Assembly (NCBI GenBank): GCA_034698045.1
Contig: JAQGAU010000707.1
Span: forward strand, 1-24,698
Direction: 5' to 3'
Source: Paramacrobiotus richtersi
Taxonomy: Eukaryota > Tardigrada > Eutardigrada > Parachela > Macrobiotidae
DNA length: 24,698 nucleotides
Each line of letters begins with the position of its first letter. Positions within the stretch are counted from its first letter, which is position 1. Positions 1-9,311 of this stretch are shown in pieces. Both the position numbers and the translations under genes were made by a program. Under the pieces are notes generated by a model that was not told the DNA's origin, did not search any database, and saw nothing but the letters and a program-made list of their open reading frames with translations.

Positions 1-78
1 AGTAAGCCTGAAAGCTGCGCAACCGAGGATGAAACAGGTCAAACCGTTTTGCCCAGACTTGGCCCAGCACCCCTGTAG
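1..78 (+). CDS. Possible 3' terminal exon of an upstream gene (partial)
   Basis: The frame starting at base 1 is open for 25 codons and ends in TAG at 76-78. The encoded tail is polar, then Pro/Leu-rich (it ends PRLGPAPL), and is not recognised. The opposite strand is also open here, with a splice-acceptor-like CTACAG just above base 72, so the same bases could be an exon (1-72) of a minus-strand gene instead. Both readings rest only on an open frame at the window edge, and I cannot choose between them. Confidence 0.2.
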   Translation, partial: SKPESCATEDETGQTVLPRLGPAPL

Positions 79-277
79 ATAGGTACAACGATCACTCCAG
101 TAAATTGGCTTTTAATGAAAATACATGCTCACTGCAAAATATTTCCATTATTAGTTAAACGGCACACATTGTCTTGTCCTTCGAATGACGCTGCAATGCA
201 GTTATTCGAACCACTTGTTAATACATAAGCACAATTTTAAATTGGTCTTTCCCATAAAGAAACAGTAACAAAAGAAC
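79..277. other. Intergenic or 5' flanking sequence
   Basis: No open frame of note. It precedes the proposed first ATG at 278 and would hold the promoter and 5' UTR of the first plus-strand gene. I see no convincing TATA box at a sensible distance. Confidence 0.4.
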
Positions 278-3200
278 ATGGCTAAGGATGTCGACCGTGA
301 AGGTTTGTTTGTCTGTAAACAGTACCTGAATGAATGCGAACAGACAGTTAGTTCGCCGTCCATAAATCTAGAATAATATCAGAATATGAATTGCGTACGT
401 ATATGAATAAAGCGACAATACTGCAGTACGTGTACAGCTGCGAAGATATGATTCATATGAATTTTTTATTCTGTCCCCCATAAATCTGCCATTGAAAAGA
501 AGATCAGACAGCAATAAGGGTTATATACAGATTGTACCTACTGTATATAATGACCAGCTCGTCATCAGCGGGTTTATTAAAACGAACTTTGTTGCTGTTG
601 AAGTAACATAATTTGAACAACCCCAAAAAACATCGGTTCGCAACTGCTTTCTTGTTACTAATGAGGAAAAGTTCTAATTATAGATAAATTTTTGTGGAAG
701 TTTACAATAAATTTCAATATTGTCTCTCATGGAATCGATAACCGGGATGGCGCTTTGTGCAAGCGAGCCTTTTGACCGCCTTCGTCACACGGAATTCAGA
801 TTTTTTGCATTATTACAGAGCGAAAGATTTTGCGGAATATTCTAACAGCCGAATACAACTACAAGACGCTCAGCTATTCTCCAGTAACATAAATCCGACG
901 GACTTGCTCCAGCCGGGACTTGGATCAGCAGGAAAAAGCGGTATTGCCGGTATAACAAACAACCAGCTGAAATATTTTATATTTTTGCAAAATAAAAAAG
1001 GAAACAGACAAGAAAATAATTGACTATTGTGAACTATGTATTTGTGGCTTAACGTGCTAGTGAATCAGTGGCAGATACTGCAGATGTTAAAGTCCGGAAT
1101 CAATTGCAACGTAAAACATCGGTTTGAATACAGTTTTTTATGCAGGAACCCAGCCGTCGCTAGCGCAAAACGGCACTTCCGTATCTAGTGGAATACACCA
1201 AACGGTTGCGGGTAAAGGGGTTTCAGTGGGCGGTTCGGTATCCGTCGGGATGCAGTCAACCAGTCAGACTAGCGAACAAGTGATGACATCGATGAATAAT
1301 TCCAAATCGGGATCAGATTCTGACGAAGAGATTACGGAGAGTTCACCCCACAATGACAATTCATCGAACACGTTGATGCAGTCGGGTTCGCTGGACAATG
1401 ATCGTAGTGCACGGCTGTTGAACGGTCAAAGCGAAGGCACGGGAAGCATGAACCGGAAGCAGAGCAAAAACGTCGAAAGTAAACCAAGTTAATGATTCCA
1501 AATTAATTAATGCATAAATCATCAAAATTATGCAGCTGCATATCCAGATTAATGATTAACCAAGAATACGTCTATTTTAACTGCAGATATAGTAGTGTCA
1601 TAAGATGTATCGCACTGGGATAGCTTATATATATAACAGTGATCGCTTTAGGTGTCCCGCTAGATGAAACACCAGAGGGCGAGGAATTTGAAGGAGAACT
1701 GATTCGGTCTCAAAACCATGGCAAAAGTAATCCTCTTAAACTTTTGTTATCAATATTATGTTGTTTAATTAATTTAATTGGTTTACGATGTTAATGTTAA
1801 TTAATAATGTTTTATTAACAATTTCTAATTTAATGTTATTATGTTATTAATAATATGCTACTTCAAAGTGGGCGTTTTCGTTGAAGATGTACCCGGAGCA
1901 TCGGTACCGGTTCCTTTCGGGAATGGACTGGTTACTTCCGTCGCCAACTACCGAAAAGATCCTGCACTAGGTGCCTTTTCTATATCTGCCGAACGGCGTG
2001 TAGAGATTACGTTGATACGACCCCATTTCACATATAGAATCAGCTTTTTTCCCATTCAGGTGCATTTCCTCTCCATCCGACTGAGGACGGCCAACCGTAC
2101 GAGACAATGATTAATACCATATGGGAACCCGTTCCACATGGGACCGAGAGCCCACAGTTTGGTACCGGTCGTTTTTATTCATTATTTTAACATAGCAACA
2201 AATTTTGAAGTAATATGAAACTATTTATTTTTCGTAGCTATAACCACCACCTTTGGTTCCGATGTCGGCAAAGCAGATTCCCAAACGGATATGAATCCCC
2301 CTTTAAACAACGCGCTTTTCGATGTCATTGCTGGGACAGATCGTGATGCTCGGCGAATGGATACCCGGACTCCATCCGGAAGTGGTAATAATTTGGTATT
2401 GTCAAAATCGAGTTTCCGTCCGGAAGGGGAAATTGTCACATCTTCTGCAGAATATCGGAGTGAGTAGAAAATATTTACTTTAACAGGACGGTTTATGGTA
2501 AATTCCTACTGGTGATATTCAGATATTTATGACGTTGTTTATTTAATAATGTAATTATTAAATTAATATAAAATTAATTTTCTATTAAATTAATATCATA
2601 AATTAAATTAATCTTTAATAATAATACTTATTTATGACGTTATTTATTACATTTTTCTATCGTAAAATTAAAAAATGTGAATGCTCACTAGTACTGTTGC
2701 AATTAAGAAAGCAAAGTCTAGTTTTCAAGCAATAAGCCGCTGCTCTACGAATTCACTTTTTCATGTGTTTTTCGTATATATAGTATCTGGTGCATCCTCC
2801 CCACCGAAACCAATTATTACGGCAGTCTCGAATTATCGTGGCTCTTCGAAAAACATTAACTCTCAACGAACACCGAAAATGGATGATTCAATGTTAGCGA
2901 CATCGCCGTTCATGACGCGAAATTCGACAGCGTCGCCATTTATCTCCGATATGCCGGTCATGAGCGATACATTAAAGGTAAACTCGTTACCCGAACCTGC
3001 ACCACAGAAAACGGATGATAACAATACCGGAATCATAACCTCCGAAGCCATGTACAAAACGGGACAGAAGCCTGACACAAACAGCGAAAATATTCCTCGT
3101 GTCAAGGTCAACTCTTTACCCGACCCTACTCCACTAAAAACGGAAGATAATAGTACCCGAATCATAACATCCGAAGCCACGTACAAAACGGGACAGAAAT

Positions 3201-3622
3201 CCGGTACTAACAGCGAAATTACCACTCCTCCTGTTACTAGCCTACCGCAAAACGCCAGTCCGGTGTCCATTCATGTGGTTACCGCCTGTGATCAAACAGC
3301 AACCGTACAACTGGAGGAAAATGAGATTGTTGATGCTATGTTATTCAGTTTGAAAACACCTCTCGAAACGTCACCCAGTCGGACTGTCGGGGTGACGATT
3401 AATGCGGGACGGTCGGATCCATCAGCCGTGGATGATCCGTTCTCCGGGAAATTTGGCACCATATGGGACGCGGTACCGACGGGATCCGAGTCCACGACGT
3501 TCGTGACGAAATCCTTGGCAAATACTGATGCGTACTTTATTTATGAAAGTGCCGATAAACCGGTTATTATCAAGTTTGCAAAGTATAATGTCGTTGTGCA
3601 AGTGCGACCGAATCCGGCATAA
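278..3622 (+). CDS. Unrecognised Ser/Thr-rich modular repeat protein, 8 exons, about 614 aa
   Basis: Proposed exons: 278-302, 821-940 (alternative end 949), 1146-1478, 1652-1726, 1869-1997, 2060-2161, 2238-2459 and 2784-3622. They join without a stop (1845 nt, 614 aa), and every intron is phase 1. Exons 3-8 are well supported by open frame plus splice sites; exons 1-2, giving the start MAKDVDRE, are weaker. I do not recognise the family. There is no clear signal peptide or membrane segment. The first 160 residues are Ser/Gly/Asn-rich with an acidic SGSDSDEE patch. Beyond that come repeated motifs: LVTSVANYR (about 205-213), EIVTSSAEYR (326-335) and IITAVSNYR (346-354); TIWEPVPHGTES (247-258) and TIWDAVPTGSES (561-572); and a tandem 43-residue repeat at 400-485. 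The last 30 residues are hydrophobic/aromatic, beta-like and end VVVQVRPNPA. It is probably a largely disordered or repeat-built protein; function unknown. Confidence 0.68.
2524..2641. repeat. Direct repeat bracketing AT-rich intron sequence
   Basis: The 13-mer TATTTATGACGTT occurs at 2524-2536 and again at 2629-2641, both within the last intron (2460-2783) of the first gene. The bases between are almost pure A/T, built of AATTAA-like words. This could be a small tandem duplication with later decay, or the trace of an AT-rich insertion. Confidence 0.6.
2975..3220 (+). repeat. 129-base tandem duplication within coding exon 8
   Basis: Copy one starts at AAG 2975 and copy two at AAG 3104, exactly 43 codons later. 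Both begin KVNSLP, both contain IITSEA and YKTGQK, and both reach TNSE. About three quarters of the first 38 residues are identical. Differences are scattered, so the duplication is not recent. Confidence 0.9.
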
Positions 3623-3690
3623 TGGAAAAGTATTGTTTTAATAATAAGAATTTTATCGAATGCATGTGTAATCTGCTGTTTTGAAGTCGA

Positions 3691-3696
3691 ATTAAA
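3691..3696 (+). terminator. Putative polyadenylation signal ATTAAA
   Basis: ATTAAA lies 69 bases after the stop codon of the first gene. It is the common variant of AATAAA, and I see no AATAAA nearer. Confidence 0.4.
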
Positions 3697-4351
3697 AAGA
3701 CCAGTATAATGACAGTGACGAGTGTGTTAGTCAAGTTTGTTTGGCTGTGGATTGCTAATGACGATCGATTATCGCATGTACGTATAATGTACATAATTTT
3801 ATATATAATGCCATTGTCAGATACTATAATTAGATGTATGAGTGGAACGCATCATGAACATGCGTTTTGAAGGAATAGCTACCTAAACGCTTATACTAAT
3901 GAATGCAAAATGCACTTGGTTGTACACATGCACGCCATAGCGATGTTGTTATTTTTCAGTCTGAACCTGACCAAAATAAATTACCTAAGCAGAGTGTGTG
4001 GAAATGCAGATATTATTGTATGGATATTTCGTGAACATTCTAGCGCACTTGTTGCGCAGCTGTTTGTGGACCGTAGATGTACACCCGCCCAATCCGCTCG
4101 TGCAAGCACAAACGAAAACATAAGATTACAACAGAAAGATTTGAATCAGTTGGACCACGCACTTCCGACGCCTGGTCAATGCAGTTTGCTGTCGCACTTG
4201 TCTACGTTACATTATTATATGCTTAATTGTTGGCATTGGCATGCCATACACTGTATTCACGGTGAAGTAATCTTTTGGAATTAAATTCCTGTATCATCAC
4301 TAATTTGTGTTGCATTTAAATTGTAATCATTTTTTGAAAATCCTGCAAAGC
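3697..4351. other. Intergenic region upstream of the FAS1 gene
   Basis: This holds the probable cleavage region of the first gene and the promoter and 5' UTR of the FAS1 gene. A TATATATAAT run at 3801-3810 is TATA-like but about 550 bases from the ATG. A 124-codon plus-strand frame at 3910-4284 resembles no known domain and is not called as a gene. Confidence 0.4.
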
Positions 4352-7300
4352 ATGGACCGACGATTTTTAACGGTACTTTTGGTTGCTGCTCTGCTGAAAA
4401 AGTCCAGTGCCCAGTTTGGTAGGCAGCCGGATTTTTGGGACCGCTTTCCTGATATGTGGAGGGGACTGGCTGATCATCCTTTATTTGGTCAAACACGTGA
4501 TATTCAACGACAGGTACTTGTGCAGTGGATATACCAGATAATATTATATATTCCCATGTTGTGAATGTCAGCCATAACCGGCAAATGGGTTACCTGCTAC
4601 CGAAATTATTATTAGAATACACGCTACAGTTAATCTCACAATTCACAGTTCTTGTCAGATTAATTCACGATCTGTAATCGGTAGCGCATGTTACTGACCA
4701 CAACATTATACGCAGGCCTAGGCAAATACGTTGGATTGGTTTGAATTAAATTTGATTTTTTCCCAGAGTCGTTTCGATGAATGGAGAAATTCCAGTGGAT
4801 CCGGAGGAGGTGCAGACACCACCGGAAGCAGGAATTTGTACGATACCCTGCATGGACTGTTTTCCAACACACAAAATTCCGGAGCCAATGTAAGCAGCTA
4901 ATTCTGTTTATAATAATTGAAATCCATAAATTAAAGTATAAATTGCCTTTATTCACCTTACTAGTATGCTGAAAGTGATTGTGAGCCCCAAACCGCATAT
5001 ACGAGCTGCTGTATCCCTTTACAATTAAATCAATTTGGGATATTTTATACGTAGATCAGTTTAAACTACAACATGACACGGTTCTAAAATAAATACAGTT
5101 GGCATACTAAATTGTTGAATATTGTCTTTGACCATTAGGATATTCGCAACGCAATGGTTTCGCTGGGGGCGTTGGGAAATGTTCAACCGCAAACCGGCCG
5201 TGGTCAGTTTTCATTTTCAAGTTTATTTCCGGAATTTCAATCGTCTTCTGCGTCCGGCGATTGGTGGAATGGGTAGGTCCTACCGTTAGTTAACTGCTTT
5301 GATTTACAGTGATATTTCCATATTAACATATTATATTTCTATCGATCGTTTGTGTTACTTATAATCGTACTTCGTTCGCAATGTATTGTAAAGGAATTTG
5401 CGGTACTTCTAGTAAATGCATTAATTTTGTCGTTACCGCGGTGGAAAAATAGATAACTCTTTTTCGCAGTCCCAACGTATGTGTGGACAGAAAAGAGGAA
5501 AATCTCGTAGCTAATACCACTCAATCCCGAACCGGCAGTCCGCCCGAGGAAGACAGCTTCTTCGGTCACAGTATCCACATTAATTCCTGTACCCACTCGG
5601 CACCGCCGGATAATGATGCTTATACATGCACAACGGAAATTCAAAAACCAAATTTCCACAAAAAGTATCTGGTTAAATATCACTGCTGTTATGGATATCT
5701 TCGAGAAAATAATGGGCACGGCTGCACAAAAAGTAAGTATCACATACTGTACGAATACAATACGACAATTGTAGTATAAGCAATTGCGAACGATACTGTT
5801 TTCGGTTTTTGTATATGATGGACTTACAGTAACAAAACTGTCAATTTTGCAGCGATACCAATGACAAATCTAATGGAAACTTTGGATAATCTTAAACTGA
5901 CACAGTTTAAGAAATTCGTCCAGGATTTTGGACTGCATACTTATCTGGAAGGAAACAACATTACCGTTTTCGCCCCAACAAATGAAGCATTTGATGATTA
6001 CAGCGTGACTTATAACAGCATGGTGCGTACTCCAAAATTCAAATTACACGATCATTTTGCAAACATCGATAGCGCACCTATTAAAAGTCAACGCAGAAAT
6101 GTGACGTAATTAATACTGATAGTCGATAGATACATATAACCAATTTAATACGATGCAAGCGTTGGACGTTAAAGAAAGTGTTAGATTTCGGGAACTTGCG
6201 GCTGAATTTCACAAATACCAAAGTCTAAAATGAAATTATTACAGAGTAATGAAATCGCCCCACCCAAACCGCAAGACCTCCGCACTGTCATCCAGAGCCA
6301 CATCGCTTCCGGTCTGGTTCGCAGTAGCGATTTCATTGACGAGGAAATCATCCGCACATTAAGCAATTCAGCCATTCGTATCAATCTATTTGCCACGCCT
6401 GGTCACGTCCTGACGGCCGACTGTGCGCGGGTGGTTTCCATGAATAATCTGGCCAAAAACGGTGTGATACACATTGTCGACAAGGTCATCCAGCCGGTGC
6501 TGATGAACCTGGAAGCCGCGTTACGCGCCGACGGCCGCTTCAACACGTTGCTGCAGTTCCTGTCAGATGCCGGGTTAATGGGGCGGTTGAATGACCCAAA
6601 AGGTCAACTGACCATTCTGGCGCCGACGGACGACGCTTTCCGCCTACTGGAGCGAAGTGTCAGGAATAGGCTTAGCGAGGATAATGCATGTCTGAAACGT
6701 AAGCCAAAGATGTACGTTTGAATTTTTACCCAAACATAGAATTTGCAGTGAGGTTGCCTAAATGATCAATCAATTTACCTTCGAATTTATTTCAAATTTT
6801 TCAGTTTTTGCAAAAAAATGTCAGAAACATGTTCAAACTTTTGATAGATTGTGCGAGAAAAATTTATGTAGTTTAAAAGTATTGGTAATTTTGATGATAA
6901 ACTATAGGTGTCCTTGAGAGCCATATCCTGCCCAACGTCATTTGTTCCGCTGTTATTGAGCGGACAGCCGTGACCACGAATATTCTCAATAAAGCCATTC
7001 GCTTCGACCGTGATGTTGATCGGCTGACTGCGCAAAATCAGACAATCATTTCAGCGGATAACATGGCAACTAATGGAATGTACCACGTGTTAGATGCCGT
7101 CATTATTCCCGAAGAAGGTAATTTTCGAAGGAGTAAAATCGCAAAGGTATTCAATATGTGCTGCGGAATTATATTCAGTTTATCGAAAGTTTTACAAATT
7201 CAATGGGAAACAATATTTCGGAAAGCTCAGAAACGTAATTCTGCATAACTATTTCAACAGCAAAAAACCTCCAACAAATCGCAAGGGATGCCGGCCTGGA

Positions 7301-8786
7301 CTCGTTCATGGCCCTCATAACAAACACTGGCTTCAGCAGGACCTTGGATACAATGCGAAATGTCACCCTTTTCGTACCGAGTGATCGGGCCTTCAGCCGG
7401 CAGACACCGGAAACGCTGACGTCCTTGTCTGTTGATATGCTCAAGTACCACGCTGTTCAGCCGGCCGTGCAGTTGTCGGACTTCAAGGACAACTTGGAGA
7501 TGCAATCGACACTTGATGGGAAAACGTTGCGCATGAATATTTACGAAACGGTAAGAAAACTTGAATGGTCTATGCCGCTCGGCATGGTCCACTTCAGGAT
7601 ACCCTACTGACATTGAAAATTAGTGTACACGTGCATAATGAGCAGTGATGATTTTAACTGTTCTCTGATTGTTCTGTTCAGAATTTTGCGTACAGTAAGC
7701 CCTGCATTTCTTACTTGCTAGTACATTCGTGTAGTGCATGAATACGTAGCATATTATTACGAAACGTAGTGCAGTGGCTTGTCTAACCCCCGCGACAATG
7801 CGAAGCTGCACAGACACAAGTCAGCGATACTTCGCTAACGTCCATGCTCAATAAAAGTGAAGTTTTTTTAAACTTGAAATTTGTAGAATTTACTGGTAAC
7901 TAATATTAACTTATATCGAACCAATCGGTGTTTTAATAAATAGTCAGATATGTTTGTTAATAAATTACTGACCTGTGACCGTATCCGATATGCAGTGTAC
8001 TTCTTGCTTCATGCCGGTCTCTATGTGCGTTCTGATCTACAGTTCCCGTTGGGAAGAAACGTCGTAACGGTCAACTGCGTCAAGATATCCGTGGCTAACC
8101 TCCGCGGTTGCGATGGAACGATTCATGTTCTGGAGAAAGTTCTGACAGTGCCAACCGGAAATCTTTTGGACACTCTTCGGAAGGGTAATTTCTCCAAGTT
8201 TCTCAGCGCGGTGGAATCGTCCGGTTTGACCGGCGTGCTCATGGGAAAAGGTCCCGTTACCGTGTTTGCACCGTCCGATGCTGCGTTCGAACTTCTCCAG
8301 CCAGATGAAAAACAGCAGCTCCTGACAAATACCACTTTGCTAAAATCCATCGTCCAGCTGCATCTTTTTCCTCGTGAGTATTGAATTATTGTGTAAATTT
8401 ATAACTATTCTAGATCTGTAGTATCTACGTCATGTGACTAATCAGTACTTCTAGAAGTATTAAGAATATGACCAAAACTACGTAATTCAACTTTTTTAAA
8501 AGTAAACTGGGGAAATTGTTCGCGTGATAGAGCGAATTTAAGGTATTCATCGGCGACCAATTGTTTTTCCATAGGTCATATATGCTGCGCTGGAATTATG
8601 GAAGACAGCATGTTTTTTGGACAGTACAGCCGATCGCTGAACCCCAGCTATTCACTTCCGCTGCACAGGACGCGCTATGGCCAAATCAAAATTGCTGGTT
8701 CGAATGTCCAAAAATGCGATGTAATAGCGTTCAATGGGCTAATCCATCATGTCGACAAGGTCATTTACCCTAAGAACTTTTTGTAA
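4352..8786 (+). CDS. Secreted EMI + four-FAS1-domain matrix protein, TGFBI/periostin-like, 782 aa
   Basis: Exons: 4352-4513, 4767-4889, 5139-5272, 5470-5732, 5853-6022, 6245-6698, 6908-7117, 7261-7550, 8043-8373 and 8575-8786. They sum to 2349 nt with consistent phases. Residues 1-20 form a signal peptide (basic MDRR, hydrophobic LTVLLVAALL, then SSAQ). Residues 21-139 are a Gly/Ser/Asn/aromatic linker. Residues 140-227 open with GPNVC, as in TGFBI, and end CCYGYLRENNGHGC; the six Cys (144, 180, 193, 212, 213, 225) mark an EMI-like domain. Four FAS1 domains follow at about 228-369, 370-505, 506-640 and 641-782. They show H1-like motifs (TVFAPTNEAF, TILAPTDDAF, TLFVPSDRAF, TVFAPSDAAF) and H2-like ends (VIHIVDKVI, MYHVLDAVI, TIHVLEKVL, LIHHVDKVI). 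Family members are extracellular adhesion and matrix proteins. No C-terminal RGD or GPI signal is visible. Family assignment is firm; orthology to TGFBI or periostin specifically is inference. Confidence 0.93.
5470..5732 (+). other. EMI-like cysteine domain exon of the FAS1 protein
   Basis: One exon encodes nearly the whole Cys-rich module (residues 140-227) just before FAS1 domain 1, the same position as the EMI domain in TGFBI and periostin. It carries one NTT glycosylation sequon. The CC-x-GY-x7-GC ending matches the family pattern. Confidence 0.8.
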
Positions 8787-8930
8787 TTATCATGGCCGAA
8801 ACATATCTGAATTTTCAAATTCAGCCGCACATCGTCAAAGCACCAAGTATGGTCCATAAGATTATGTTACTGTGTTTCTAGGTTTGCTGATTGTTTTATC
8901 TCTTTGTTTTAGCTTCGTTGTGTACCCGTT

Positions 8931-8936
8931 AATAAA
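8931..8936 (+). terminator. Polyadenylation signal AATAAA of the FAS1 gene
   Basis: A canonical AATAAA sits 145 bases after the TAA stop of the FAS1 gene and before the convergent EHMT-like gene, a suitable place for 3' end formation. Confidence 0.6.
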
Positions 8937-9071
8937 ATGTTCAGACAGTTTTTAATCACATGTTGACACACCGCGATCCTTGTTTTCGGGTTATTTTGAT
9001 ATTACATGTTCGGAAGACGTAAGGTTGTCATCAAGCTCTCATTTCAAAAATTTAACAACAATAATGAAAAA

Positions 9072-9077
9072 TTTAAT
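9072..9077 (-). terminator. Putative polyadenylation signal ATTAAA of the EHMT-like gene
   Basis: On the minus strand ATTAAA lies about 235 bases beyond the EHMT-like stop codon. With the AATAAA of the FAS1 gene at 8931 it would leave about 135 bases between the two convergent 3' ends. No nearer AATAAA was found on the minus strand. Confidence 0.3.
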
Positions 9078-9311
9078 AGAATACTGTGAGAGACTTTCAG
9101 ACACCAGTTCTTAGTACGGCATTGTAAACGAATAAAAGAGTAAAAAAATTCAGAAGAATACGAGACACGTATAATGTACAATTTGTAACAAAATAAGACA
9201 ATTAAAAAATGTCAAAGATACTGAAATGCACAAAATAAAGGCAGACAATTCGGCCAATAAGAGCACTCAATAAATTCCATCCGGCCACATACATCCGGCT
9301 TCCTCAGCGAT

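Noticed and set aside
757..1023. Stand-alone 88-residue gene in the second exon region of the first gene
   Set aside because: There is no ATG in the frame. An excellent pyrimidine-rich acceptor (about 818-820) and a phase-compatible donor (940) fit an internal exon better.
3910..4284. 124-codon plus-strand frame upstream of the FAS1 gene
   Set aside because: It has an ATG but its composition (His, Cys, Trp and Leu scattered) resembles translated non-coding DNA, and no domain or splice logic ties it to either neighbour.
8690..8710. GGTTCGAAT box resembling a tRNA T-loop
   Set aside because: It lies in a FAS1 coding exon and no acceptor stem or anticodon arm can be drawn around it.
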